Shown: positions 8,728 to 16,930 of the stretch, piece after piece | How the letters are laid out: each line of letters begins with the position of its first letter | How positions within the stretch are numbered: position 1 is the stretch's first letter | NCBI GenBank assembly: GCA_963797115.1 | Contig: CAWCOH010000001.1 | Span: 3,286,001-3,350,000 of the forward strand | Length of the DNA stretch: 64,000 nt | Reading direction: 5' to 3' | From: AP-15 sp963797115 | GTDB taxonomy: Bacteria > Pseudomonadota > Alphaproteobacteria > ATCC43930 > CGMCC-115725 | Notes under the pieces: generated by a model | What the model was told of the DNA's origin: nothing | Seen by the model: only the letters and a program-made list of their open reading frames with translations | Databases searched by the model: none | Program-made: the position numbers and the translations under genes

Positions 8728-10041
8728 ATGCCGGCCGCCGCTCGGCATCTGACGCATTTCGTGGTGGTCGGCGCTGGCGCCGCGGGCCTGATGGCGGCCC
8801 GTGAGCTCGCCCGCGCCGGCAAGCGAGCGACCATACTCGAAGCAAAAGACCGATGCGGCGGACGCATCTACCCGCTGCCGGCCCAGGAATTCGGCTACCC
8901 GGCCGAGGGTGGCGCCGAGTTTGTCCATGGCGCCGCGCCGCTGACGCGCGCCGTGATGCGCGAGGCGGGAGTCTCGCTGTCGCCGCGCGGTGGGACGCGC
9001 TGGAGTACCCGCACCGGTGCGTTATTGCCCGACGAGTATTCGCAGCCTCATGCGGGCCAGTTCTATCGAGCCTTGGCAGAGGTGAAAGTCGACCTGCCGA
9101 TCGCCGAATTTCTGGAGACGCATTTTGCCGGTCAGGGATACGCCGAGCTGCGGCGATCAATCACACGGACGGTCGAGGGTTACGACGCGGCCGACCCGCG
9201 CCGCGCCAGCACGCTCGCGCTCCGCGACGAATGGATGGCCCGGGACGACGGTCAGCACGGTCGGGTCGCCAAGGGCTACGGCGAACTGATCGAGTATCTC
9301 TTATCCGAATGCCGCAGGCACTGCGCGGTGCTCTATCTCGGGGCGGCCGTAACGGCGATCGACGAGGCCGGCGGACGGATCACCGTGCGCTGTCGCGACG
9401 GCACCACGTTCGAGGCCGACGCCGCGATCCTTACCGTCCCGCCCCCGCTCCTGTCCGAAATCGCGCTTCCGCCGGCGGCGCGCGCACGGGCAGCCGCCGC
9501 TGCAGATATCGGGTTCGGCAACGTCGTCAAAATGCTCTTTCGCTTTGCAACAAAGTGGTGGGCCGATCATGGCGGGCGAGATCTGGCCGATTTGTCGTTC
9601 CTGATTTCGGACGCGACGATCCCGACCTGGTGGACCCAACATCCGGACGGATACCTGGTGCTAACCGGCTGGTTCGCGGGGCCGAAGGCCGACAGGGTGT
9701 CGTCCCTCACCGAGGCCGAGCTCATCGAGATGGGGCTCGCCTCGCTCGCCGAGATTTTCGATCTGCCTATGCGCCGCATCAGCAGCAGTCTCGTTGCGGC
9801 TCGAGCAATCAACTGGGGCAACGATCCATTCGCGCGCGGCGCTTATTCCTATGCCACGCTCAGAACACGCGAAGCGCAGTTGGTGCTGAAAAAACCGAAC
9901 GGCGACGCCATATTCTTCTCCGGCGAGGCGCTCTACGCCGGTCCGGATATGGGCACGGTCGAGGCGGCGCTAACCAGCGGACACGAAGTAGCGCAGACCA
10001 TCCTGGCAGGATCTCCAGCGACCCCATTCCGCGCCCAGTAG
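8728..10041 (+). CDS. FAD-dependent amine oxidase / flavin monoamine oxidase family
   Basis: About 437 residues. The N-terminus has the dinucleotide-binding motif VVVGAGAAGLMAARELARAG followed by ILEAKDRCGGRI, typical of flavin amine oxidases. The C-terminus has the second FAD-binding motif (FSGEALYAGPDMGTVEAAL). The protein should oxidise an amine to an imine with O2 and lacks a signal peptide. A TTG at 8722 is a possible earlier start; ATG 8728 is preferred because it begins the conserved domain at the usual distance. Confidence 0.9.
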   Translation: MPAAARHLTHFVVVGAGAAGLMAARELARAGKRATILEAKDRCGGRIYPLPAQEFGYPAEGGAEFVHGAAPLTRAVMREAGVSLSPRGGTRWSTRTGALLPDEYSQPHAGQFYRALAEVKVDLPIAEFLETHFAGQGYAELRRSITRTVEGYDAADPRRASTLALRDEWMARDDGQHGRVAKGYGELIEYLLSECRRHCAVLYLGAAVTAIDEAGGRITVRCRDGTTFEADAAILTVPPPLLSEIALPPAARARAAAAADIGFGNVVKMLFRFATKWWADHGGRDLADLSFLISDATIPTWWTQHPDGYLVLTGWFAGPKADRVSSLTEAELIEMGLASLAEIFDLPMRRISSSLVAARAINWGNDPFARGAYSYATLRTREAQLVLKKPNGDAIFFSGEALYAGPDMGTVEAALTSGHEVAQTILAGSPATPFRAQ

Positions 10042-10152
10042 AGCACGAACTCACCCTTGGTCCGCTGACTTCACCCTCAGCTTCGGGACATCAGTCGTTA
10101 TCTTCAAAATGCGGCGGCAATACGCCGAAAGCGGTTGTCCTTGCGCCCGCGA

Positions 10153-10455
10153 TCAAACCGTCGGGTTCAACCTCGACGCTGCTAGCGGGACGAGCTGATC
10201 GGTTACCCACGGCGCGTCGAGCAGAGAGCCGCCGAATTCCCGCGCGAACGCCTCCGCCTCATCCTCGATCTTAAATAAGACCCTGATGATCATCCCCGGG
10301 TGAAGGAAGAAATAGGTGAAGCTCGATGGTCGGTAACTATGCTCATCGAGCCAGACCCGCATATCCGTCAATCGATCGACGAGATTATCGTCGGGGATAA
10401 ACACTTCAGCCGTCTGCACCGCTTGGTCCCCCAATGGGTTCTGACGTGCGGTCAA
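10153..10455 (-). CDS. Conserved hypothetical protein (100 aa)
   Basis: A small protein with natural composition: FIPDDNLVDRLTDMRVWLDE followed by an aromatic-rich stretch (SSFTYFFLHPGMIIRVLF) and AEAFAREFGGSL. I recall similar unnamed alphaproteobacterial proteins, but no function is known to me. The start is uncertain: TTG at 10455, or the internal ATG giving MRVWLDEHSYRP. It converges on the amine oxidase gene. Confidence 0.55.
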   Translation of the reverse strand: MTARQNPLGDQAVQTAEVFIPDDNLVDRLTDMRVWLDEHSYRPSSFTYFFLHPGMIIRVLFKIEDEAEAFAREFGGSLLDAPWVTDQLVPLAASRLNPTV

Positions 10456-10674
10456 CGTCTGTCGTGTGATTGAGTTCCGGGCTTAGGGTTCACTGTCGCC
10501 CCGCGCGCTTGCCCGGCCGCCATTACGATCGTTATCGTCAGAGCGCCGCCAATCTGAATGCTGTCCAGCGATTTGGTAACCGCCAGCTTCACGGCGGCTC
10601 TGTCGGACGGGATCAAACCGTGGGCTCGATCTCCATCGTTCGACCTTTCAAAATTTCCGCCGGCAGCGGGTTCG

Positions 10675-11247
10675 TTAGGCGGCGAGGCGTTCGGGGACGA
10701 ATGGCTCGTCGGGCGCCGTTTTCCCAATATCAGCCGCGGTCGCGGCCTGTTTTTTCTCGATCTGGGCGAGCAGCCAGGTCTTGACCGCGGCGGCGGCCCG
10801 CTCTCGGTCCACGTTATTATGGGCGAGCGAACGGGCCTTGAGGATTACCGAGCGCAGCTCGGCGACGCTGCCGCAACGAGTGTCGTTGAAGTGCACAAGC
10901 GGAAGGCCGGGCCGGGGCATTGCATCCTGCAGGAGCGCGATCGCCGGCGCCGCCGGCAGGCGATGCTTACGGCTCAGGTGCAGAAGAGCGCCAACAACAC
11001 AGTGGCCGCCGTTTCCGTCGTCATAACAGCCGCGCGCCCAGTGGTCCTCGTCGGCAAAGAACTCGAGCATCAGATCGAGCAGCTGCACGGCTTTGGCGAT
11101 TTCCGCTTGGGGCATTGGTTTGATCACTCCCGATACGGCTAACGAACTCACCGTATCACGGGCCAACGTGGGTACACGATAGACTCGCCGGAGGAGGGTA
11201 CCGGATTCAAGCTCTCGATCCGCCGTCACCACTCGGTCGTCCCGCAT
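10675..11247 (-). CDS. DUF6197-like protein
   Basis: The core EDHWARGCYDDGNGGHCVVG followed by ALLHL, and the later LVHFNDTRCGSVAELRSVI segment, match the pattern of DUF6197 proteins (a WxxG motif, a conserved Cys near GAL, and an FND motif). Start candidates are ATG 11247 (MRDDRVV) and an internal ATG (MPQAEIAK); the domain begins just after the latter. The C-terminal 40 residues are polar and variable. The function of the family is unknown. Confidence 0.6.
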   Translation of the reverse strand: MRDDRVVTADRELESGTLLRRVYRVPTLARDTVSSLAVSGVIKPMPQAEIAKAVQLLDLMLEFFADEDHWARGCYDDGNGGHCVVGALLHLSRKHRLPAAPAIALLQDAMPRPGLPLVHFNDTRCGSVAELRSVILKARSLAHNNVDRERAAAAVKTWLLAQIEKKQAATAADIGKTAPDEPFVPERLAA

Positions 11248-11582
11248 CGGGGCCTCGCTGGTTCGACGGTGGCTCTGTTTCCACACCCGCTCAGCGAACC
11301 GGACGCAGATTTCCCGCCTCCGGCTCTCGGACAGGACTTCACGCCTTCACCCACGACGGGCCGCGATCAAGCTTTGATCCGTGCAACCGGCACGCCGAGA
11401 GCTGGTTTCCCGCGGCGTGGCCAATCGCCACCCGAGCCGTTTGGAAGCTCGTGACCGCAACAATTCATGGCATCGCTCCTGGCGATCGCTGCCGCCAGCA
11501 GCGCCGCTCCGCCAGCATTTGCGTACCACGACCTTCAGTACCATGACCATAGTGGCAACTACAGGCTTGCAGTCTACTGTCT

Positions 11583-12623
11583 TTATTCTGTTGCAACTGC
11601 GGATTGCTCACTGACGATCAGCCGCTCGACGATGCGCCGCATGTGCATTCGGTTGGCGTCGGAGGCGATGTCGACGAGCCCATGTTCGCCGAGCTCGTCG
11701 AGGCGCCTCTGCTGCGCTTCGACCATCTCTTTATCCTCGAGAAAGGTCGGTGCGATTTCGTGATAGAGCTGCTCCGTCGCCTCGGGATCGTTCTGCCGGT
11801 AGCCGTTCGCCGCCGACCAGAAGTAGAAGCAGCTGGTCTCGGTCTCCGGTGTAAGACCATGGAACAGCCGGAACTGAAAATGGAGGTCGCGCTGCGGATT
11901 GTCGGTTGCAGTGCCGGCGTCGGTGGCACCCGTCCATTGCAAGATCGTGTTCGGCGCGACGAATTCGAATTCCTGGCAGCGATCGACGCGGCCCTGGAAG
12001 CCGGCTGCCTTCACATGGCTCGGCGGCGGCAGCGAGTTCCGCATCCACCGCGTGAACTTGAGGCCGGTCGAGGTCCGTACCGTTTTCATGTCGGCTTCGA
12101 CATGGGCTCCCGGGTTGCCGCCGACGGTGCGGGCATGCAGATACCCGAGATGCGTCAGGTCCATCAGATTGTCGACCATCAGCATATAATTGCCCTTGAT
12201 CGGGTAGACGGCATGCTTGTTCGGCCAGTGCGCCGGATCGTTTTGGTACGGGAAATCGACGATCTTGGTCGGGTCGGCGAGCGCCGGATCACCCATCCAC
12301 AGCCACACCAGCTGGTCCCTCTCGACGGTCGGATAGCTGCGCACCTGCGCGTGCTGCGGGATCAGTTTTTGCCCGGGAATCGTCACGCAGCGTCCGGTCG
12401 CGTCGAAAACCAGGCCGTGATAGCCGCACTGGATGCCGGCCTCGACGAGGCTGCCGAGATGCAGCGGCGCCGCGCGATGACAGCAGCGGTCCACAAGCGC
12501 CGCCGCCTTGCCCGAGCCGTCGCGAAACAGCACGACCGGTTCGCCGCAGATGCGGCGGGCGAGCGGCTTGTCGCCGAGCTCATCGGCCCACGCGCCGATA
12601 TACCAAGCATTGCGCAACAACAT
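11583..12623 (-). CDS. Rieske-type aromatic ring oxygenase (VanA-like oxygenase component)
   Basis: A 346-residue oxygenase starting MLLRNAWYIGAWADEL, as in vanillate O-demethylase-like proteins. The Rieske [2Fe-2S] ligands are visible as C-x-H (in DRCCHRAAPLHLG) and C-x2-H (in IQCGYHGL). The mononuclear iron site is in DNLMDLTHLGYLHART. It needs a separate ferredoxin/reductase partner, which is not adjacent. GGGAGGT before ATG 12623 supports the start; a longer open frame upstream has no domain content. Confidence 0.9.
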   Translation of the reverse strand: MLLRNAWYIGAWADELGDKPLARRICGEPVVLFRDGSGKAAALVDRCCHRAAPLHLGSLVEAGIQCGYHGLVFDATGRCVTIPGQKLIPQHAQVRSYPTVERDQLVWLWMGDPALADPTKIVDFPYQNDPAHWPNKHAVYPIKGNYMLMVDNLMDLTHLGYLHARTVGGNPGAHVEADMKTVRTSTGLKFTRWMRNSLPPPSHVKAAGFQGRVDRCQEFEFVAPNTILQWTGATDAGTATDNPQRDLHFQFRLFHGLTPETETSCFYFWSAANGYRQNDPEATEQLYHEIAPTFLEDKEMVEAQQRRLDELGEHGLVDIASDANRMHMRRIVERLIVSEQSAVATE

Positions 12624-13018
12624 TCTCGACCTCCCGGAACTTCTCTTGGCCAATCTGCCACCTATGTAACCGCCGCGCGCACCGCCAGCCGCTCCAGGGA
12701 GCCAAGACCGTCGCCTGACCGTCGCTGAGATGACGCACGAGGGTGTCAGCGTGGCCGATTTCCTGTAAAGTCCGAAACTGGTGCGCACCTTCGTCGACCG
12801 CTGGCGAAGGGCTTCCTCCGCAATACCACCATAGCCTTGGCTCACCGCATTGTAGACGGCGAGGGAGTGAACAGGCCTCGCCTCCCTCCGGTATCTGAGC
12901 AAAGCTCCGTTTCTCCTCCTTGAACAACAATTGCGGTGATCCTAAATCGATCGTCGCCGGGCGCCACGACGGGCTCGGCAGCGATTGTTCCCCATGTTGC
13001 TCATTGGAGGACGTGGCA
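12624..13018. other. Intergenic stretch, no gene recognised
   Basis: Both strands were read. The frames are interrupted or have unnatural composition, and no RNA gene, repeat or known motif was recognised. It must hold the promoter of the Rieske gene. Confidence 0.4.
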
Positions 13019-13210
13019 ATGACTGTCGTAGACTACCTGTATTTCCCGGCACCAAGCGCAGCGGCCGGCACCGCCCCTTCGTCGGGATCAACAAAGCGCG
13101 AAGATCATTCACCACGGCGCCGCGTCGTACTAGAGGACGGCGGCGCTGACGATCTTGTGCAGGCGAGCCCATCGCCGCCCCAGTGGCCCAGGGTCTTCCC
13201 CGGCCTTTAG
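13019..13210 (+). CDS. Possible small protein upstream of the Hsp20 genes
   Basis: Sixty-three codons from ATG 13019, preceded by TTGGAGGACG (good ribosome site), reading MTVVDYLYFPAPSAAAG and ending in a proline-rich tail. No family is recognised. The strong ribosome site is the main argument. The sequence could also be a leader region of the heat-shock operon, whose first gene begins 93 nt later. Confidence 0.35.
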   Translation: MTVVDYLYFPAPSAAAGTAPSSGSTKREDHSPRRRVVLEDGGADDLVQASPSPPQWPRVFPGL

Positions 13211-13303
13211 CCCAAATCCGCCGCCTAACCGCGAAGGGAACGCATCGAGCCCGGCATCCCGCGCGATGCGGCGCTCGTGGACTACGCAAGTGGAGGATAA
13301 ATC

Positions 13304-13729
13304 ATGGCAGCCTATTTTGCCGATCCGTTCAACGCCTTATTCCAATTCCAGCAAGCGCTGGATGCCTTCCGCACCAGCGGATGGCTCGGTTCGGGTCCGA
13401 GCTCCGCCGGCGCCTACCCGCCGCTCAACGTCTTTCGCCAGGGTGACGACATCGTGCTGATCACCGAGCTGCCGGGCATCCGCAAGTCGGACCTCGACAT
13501 CCAGGTCAAGGGCAATACCATTCGCATTGCCGGCGTCAAGGCCGTCCAATACGGCGAGAGCGCGGCGCTGCATCGCCGCGAGCGGCTCGCCGGACGGTTC
13601 GATCGTGCGATCACCGTGCCGGTCGAGATCGACGCCGACCGGGTCAAGGCGGAATACCGAGACGGGGTTCTCGCTCTCTATCTCCCGCGCGCCGAGCGGG
13701 ATAAGCCGAAATCCATCCCAGTGGGATGA
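13304..13729 (+). CDS. Hsp20/alpha-crystallin family small heat-shock protein
   Basis: A 141-residue chaperone. The alpha-crystallin domain starts at PPLNVFRQGDDIVLITELPG and contains the paired-strand signature KAEYRDGVLALYLPRAE. The tail has the oligomerisation motif I-P-V near the end. It binds unfolding proteins without ATP. GGAGGA precedes ATG 13304. It is followed after 54 nt by a second, different Hsp20 gene, so the two form one operon. Confidence 0.93.
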   Translation: MAAYFADPFNALFQFQQALDAFRTSGWLGSGPSSAGAYPPLNVFRQGDDIVLITELPGIRKSDLDIQVKGNTIRIAGVKAVQYGESAALHRRERLAGRFDRAITVPVEIDADRVKAEYRDGVLALYLPRAERDKPKSIPVG

Positions 13730-13783
13730 CTACCGTTGGGATAACGCCCGCAGCGGCTCCCGAGGATACCTGCGACGGAGGAA

Positions 13784-14185
13784 ATGATGGCAACATCGCA
13801 AGCTCTTGAAGTTCAGGAAAAGAAGGAACTGGTCTCGAAGGAGGAGAAGACCGTTCCGGCTCGCTACTTCGTGCCCACCACCGACATATTCGAGACCGAG
13901 GACGCACTGACTGTCGTCATGGAAATTCCCGGCGTCGACAAGCAGGCACTGGACGTCGACGTCGAGAATGACGTGCTGCGCGTCGAGGGGCGGATCGACT
14001 ACGCGAAATACGAGGGCTTGGACCCCTTGTACACCGAGTACAACATTGGCCATTTCGCCCGGTCGTTCACCCTTTCGAACAAGATCGATCAGCAGCAGAT
14101 CAGTGCTCAGCTCGAAGACGGCGTGCTGACCCTGACGCTCAAAAAAGCCAAAGAGGCCATGCCGCGGCGGATCGCGATCGGCTGA
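13784..14185 (+). CDS. Second Hsp20 family small heat-shock protein
   Basis: A 133-residue paralogue of a different subclass. It has an acidic/lysine-rich N-terminus, then FVPTTDIFETEDALTVVMEI, the LEDGVLTLTLKKAKEA signature strand, and a C-terminal I-A-I motif. GGAGGAA precedes tandem ATGs at 13784 and 13787; either can be the start. With the preceding gene it likely forms a heat-induced pair of unlike subunits. Confidence 0.93.
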   Translation: MMATSQALEVQEKKELVSKEEKTVPARYFVPTTDIFETEDALTVVMEIPGVDKQALDVDVENDVLRVEGRIDYAKYEGLDPLYTEYNIGHFARSFTLSNKIDQQQISAQLEDGVLTLTLKKAKEAMPRRIAIG

Positions 14186-14552
14186 CGGGGGTTGGGTGGG
14201 GGCCTCGTAGACGGCGACACGGAACTCGACTGCGCGCTCGGTGTTGTCGATATCAAGAGAGCGGCAAGTCGTCTCGACGAAGGTGCCCCCCACCGCCCTG
14301 CTCTCGGTCGAGGCTGAGAGCGCCATGCACCCCCCGTGGCGCTCTCGCTATATCGGGGTTAACCGAACGGGGCGCCTGACTTCGGCCGTCCGGCTGCGTC
14401 GTCCGCAATTGGTCGGGTAAACGTTTAAGGCCGTGCCGACGCCGCGGCGCGCATAGTGTTTTCTGACAACAACGACCGCTCCAATGCCACAGTCTCCAAA
14501 TCCGCGGCGGCCGCGCTGATCTTGCAGACCGGGATAAACCTTTTCCCGAGAC

Positions 14553-14612
14553 CGGCCGGGTCGTTTTGTCCTTTTGTCCATATGGAATTCGGCTGAAAGC
14601 TATTGAGAGAAT
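14553..14612. repeat. Imperfect direct repeat, copy 1 (copy 2 at 16468-16515)
   Basis: Both copies share the order CCGGTCTCG/CGTCTCG-like flank, GACAAAACG, GGACAA and TTCAGCCGAATT when read on the minus strand, with small indels. The copies flank the RES/Xre toxin-antitoxin locus. The repeat type was not recognised. Confidence 0.45.
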
Positions 14613-14629
14613 TGCGCTCGGCAGATATT

Positions 14630-14700
14630 CCCTCGTCTTCCCGGCAGGTGCCGATATGGTTGCCATAGGGCGTGGTCGCCGCACAGCCGATGATTTTGGC
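14630..14700 (-). pseudogene. Amidohydrolase scrap
   Basis: The minus strand reads CAATTPYGNHIGT, which matches GAATTPYGSHIGT of the intact amidohydrolase at 20061-21602, with DNA similarity over about 40 bp. Nothing else of the gene remains here. Confidence 0.5.
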
Positions 14701-14825
14701 GCGGTTTCCGAACGCAATCACGCGCGGGCGGCGCAGCGGTGGCACGCCGTCGAGGCCGCCGTCCGGCTCGCGATCCGCTCATAACTCGGCCGGCAAATAT
14801 CCCGCGCCGACCAGGCCGGTTGGGT

Positions 14826-15293
14826 TCAGGGACGTCCTGTTCCGGCCTGAGCGACTGTGGCGAGATCGGCCGCGACTATCCTCGCCTCCAGCTCCCGGCG
14901 GATGGCGCTGGTCGCCTGGTTGTACCGCCGGTCGATGTTCTGACAATCGCGAACGAATTGCGGCGGGAAGGTCGACCGCGTGTCGGGCGGATCCCGCGGC
15001 CCGGTCACCCGGTACCTCTCACATACCAGGCGCGCCTCGAACAGCCCGGGGTCTTGGCGCGAGAGAATTTCTTGGGAAATGCCCGACCAGGTATCGACGG
15101 CTTGCGTGGCAATGTCGTCGTTGCCCGATGCCCGCGCCCAGCGGTACCGCACCAGCGCTGTGGCGTAGTCGGCGACTTCCTCGGGGGTGGCGCCCGGAGG
15201 CAGCGCTCGAACCGGCGTCGGCGGCGGCGCGCAGGCTGCGAGCAGAGCGCAGGCCGCGGCGACGATAATAGCGGCGCAGATCCCCCCTCTCAT
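14826..15293 (-). CDS. Small lipoprotein, in frame with the RES toxin upstream
   Basis: From ATG 15293 the protein starts MRGGICAAIIVAAACALLAA, followed by the lipobox cysteine, so it should be lipidated and anchored in the envelope. A ribosome site (CGAGGAG) lies at the right distance, supporting its own start. The remaining 130 residues contain GATPEEVADYATALVRYRWA and a basic C-terminal half; no family is recognised. There is no stop between it and the RES gene, so a fused translation product is also possible. Confidence 0.6.
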   Translation of the reverse strand: MRGGICAAIIVAAACALLAACAPPPTPVRALPPGATPEEVADYATALVRYRWARASGNDDIATQAVDTWSGISQEILSRQDPGLFEARLVCERYRVTGPRDPPDTRSTFPPQFVRDCQNIDRRYNQATSAIRRELEARIVAADLATVAQAGTGRP

Positions 15294-15920
15294 CTCTGGT
15301 TCTCCTCGCTGCAGAGCCGCCCAGGCAGCACTGTAGACGTACCTCCGAGATAGCGCACTAACGGCACGCTGCGGGCGCGCACCGCGCTGGCGCCAGCTCT
15401 CCCAGTCGACCGCTTGCGAATTCTTCAACACCAGCGCGGTGGCGCGCTCGGTAAAGACGACAAGGTTTGGGCAGTGAAAACGAGCGCTGGGTACCATCAG
15501 GCTGTCGAACTCGAGAAAATAGGCTGCAGCGGCGATTGCTTGGGTCGCCTGATATTCGAAAGTGTGATAGCGCGGGATCTCGACTCCAAGGGGTGTCAGG
15601 CTCGCAAGGTCGGCGAATTTGAGCGTCCGCTCTGTCTCCGCTTCGATCAGGTGCACCTCGTGCTCGATACGGCTCGGCCAGACTGGTTCCAACGAAAGCC
15701 TATAGCCGATCTCTGCGAGCGCGCCGTCGCGTTCCAGGCTCGTGTAGAGAACCTCAAATTCGCCGCCGCCCGGGCTCCAGCGCCCGTTCACGGTTGAACC
15801 GCGGAGTGGATCCCTGTCCTTTCGGGTGACGCGCCAGACCTCGCCGGTGAAACGTTCGGGATCGATCCTCTCCAGCGCATCGAGGATGCTCCGATCATGA
15901 ACCGGCCGCCGGCCAATCAT
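14826..15920 (-). CDS. RES-domain toxin, open frame continuing into a lipoprotein
   Basis: Residues 1-185 form a RES toxin domain (NAD-degrading family): GEVWRVTRKDRDPLRGSTVN, GRWSPGG, the LYTSLERDGALAEIGYRL stretch and FLEFDSLMVPSARF carry the R/G-R, Y-x-S and F-D-S signature positions. The gene starts 2 nt after the stop of the Xre-type antitoxin. RES proteins normally end at about 150-200 residues; here no stop occurs and the frame runs on through a lipoprotein with its own start. Either the toxin stop was lost, or this is a true fusion. Confidence 0.75.
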   Translation of the reverse strand: MIGRRPVHDRSILDALERIDPERFTGEVWRVTRKDRDPLRGSTVNGRWSPGGGEFEVLYTSLERDGALAEIGYRLSLEPVWPSRIEHEVHLIEAETERTLKFADLASLTPLGVEIPRYHTFEYQATQAIAAAAYFLEFDSLMVPSARFHCPNLVVFTERATALVLKNSQAVDWESWRQRGARPQRAVSALSRRYVYSAAWAALQRGEPEMRGGICAAIIVAAACALLAACAPPPTPVRALPPGATPEEVADYATALVRYRWARASGNDDIATQAVDTWSGISQEILSRQDPGLFEARLVCERYRVTGPRDPPDTRSTFPPQFVRDCQNIDRRYNQATSAIRRELEARIVAADLATVAQAGTGRP

Positions 15921-15922
15921 GC

Positions 15923-16270
15923 TCAGGTATAGGTACCCTGGTCGAGACTCTCTATGACCGACAGCACCTCATCCGTTCGACCGGCATGGATCAGATCGAT
16001 CGCTCGTTCCCCGTTCAGCAGCGGATGCCTCGAATACACCCATATCCGAGTTTCATCCGGCGAGTAGAACTCTGCCAGCCTGTCGACCACGTAGCGTAGA
16101 TCCGAGATTACCAGCTGGGTTTTAGGGTGTGGAAATGCCTTACCCGCCGTCCAGCGGGACACAGTGGCCGGCGACACTGCAGTGATATTTGCTACATCAG
16201 TGCCCTTCAACCCGCCGCGAACTCTCAAATCGTCCAAGATCTTGGTGACCGGGCTGGCCATGTTCATCAT
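15923..16270 (-). CDS. Xre/MbcA/ParS-type antitoxin of the RES toxin
   Basis: The protein has an N-terminal helix-turn-helix (GTDVANITAVSPATVSRWTA) and the C-terminal toxin-binding domain of the Xre/MbcA/ParS family (WVYSRHPLLNGERAIDLIHA followed by GRTDEVLSVIESL). It should bind and neutralise the RES toxin and repress the operon. The likely start is the MMNMASP run (ATG 16270 or slightly later); a longer frame begins at 16297. The TGA is 2 nt before the toxin ATG. Confidence 0.87.
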   Translation of the reverse strand: MMNMASPVTKILDDLRVRGGLKGTDVANITAVSPATVSRWTAGKAFPHPKTQLVISDLRYVVDRLAEFYSPDETRIWVYSRHPLLNGERAIDLIHAGRTDEVLSVIESLDQGTYT

Positions 16271-16467
16271 CCGAGCACCGCGGCAACGACGCCCCATCGA
16301 AGGGTACCGCAGAGTTTAAGATAGGCTCTTGCACTTTCGTTTCAATCTTTCCTAGCCTAGAAAGGAAACGTCAAACAGGCTGCAGGGCTGACCCGTTCGA
16401 TGAGAAGGCAAATAGGGGCGCGGGAGCCCCTCTTGCTGTCCAGGAGATCCCCCTTTTCGACGAGACG

Positions 16468-16515
16468 GGCAGGACCGTTTTGTCGTTGTCCGGATGAAAT
16501 TCGGCTGAAGGAAAG
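16468..16515. repeat. Imperfect direct repeat, copy 2 (copy 1 at 14553-14612)
   Basis: Contains CCGTTTTGTC, TTGTCC and AATTCGGCTGAA in the same order and orientation as copy 1, with short indels. It sits just upstream of the phosphodiesterase relic. Confidence 0.45.
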
Positions 16516-16766
16516 AAGGCAGGTCTTCGTCATTCCCGGCAGTCACGACGCCCGCGAGCCGTTGCGCGCCGCGTTCGCCGCAGAGGGGTATCTGCCGGTT
16601 GACGGGTTTCCTGCAACTTGCGATCGAGGACTAATATAACCCGGCCCGGCTCGTCGCCCTCGACACGCTCGTCCCGTGCGAGGGCGACGGCCTGTTATGC
16701 TCGGAGCGGCTCGCCTGGCTCGACCAAGCGCTCGCCTCACTGCAGAGCCGCCCGGAGCGCCGGCCC
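16505..16766 (+). pseudogene. CpdA/Icc-type metallophosphoesterase fragment
   Basis: The plus strand reads VFVIPGSHDAREPLRAAFAA then GYLPVDGF in one frame, and LVALDTLVP with ERLAWLDQAL in others. These match the GNHD-type metal site and following region of cAMP-phosphodiesterase-like proteins, but with GSHD in place of GNHD, at least two frameshifts, and both ends missing. Confidence 0.6.
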
Positions 16767-16840
16767 GCTATGCGCATCTCCTGCAATATGTCGCATTCGT
16801 CGTTGATCCCGGCCTCGGTGTCGATGCCGCGCTGGCTCAG
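16767..16840 (-). pseudogene. Amidohydrolase scrap with internal deletion
   Basis: Plus-strand ATGCGCATCTCCTGCA and following bases match 20543-20612 of the intact amidohydrolase gene, except that a 14-bp segment is missing from the middle. It is a short relic fused to the phosphodiesterase relic. Confidence 0.6.
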
Positions 16841-16930
16841 AGGCGACGGTTGGGTGTGCTAACCAAATAACGTGCTGTTGCAGCCGGACGAGGGGGCTTC
16901 GTACGCGTACCCGCTCATAGACCAAGCTCG

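Larger units (their letters stand above)
14186..14825. other. Degenerate intergenic stretch
   Basis: No intact gene. It contains a copy of a short repeat (14553-14612) that recurs at 16468-16515, and a scrap of amidohydrolase coding sequence on the minus strand (14630-14700). The rest is unassigned. Confidence 0.5.

Noticed and set aside
11604..12728. Long plus-strand open frame of 374 codons
   Set aside because: It is the antisense of the Rieske oxygenase gene, which has the metal-binding motifs and a ribosome site.
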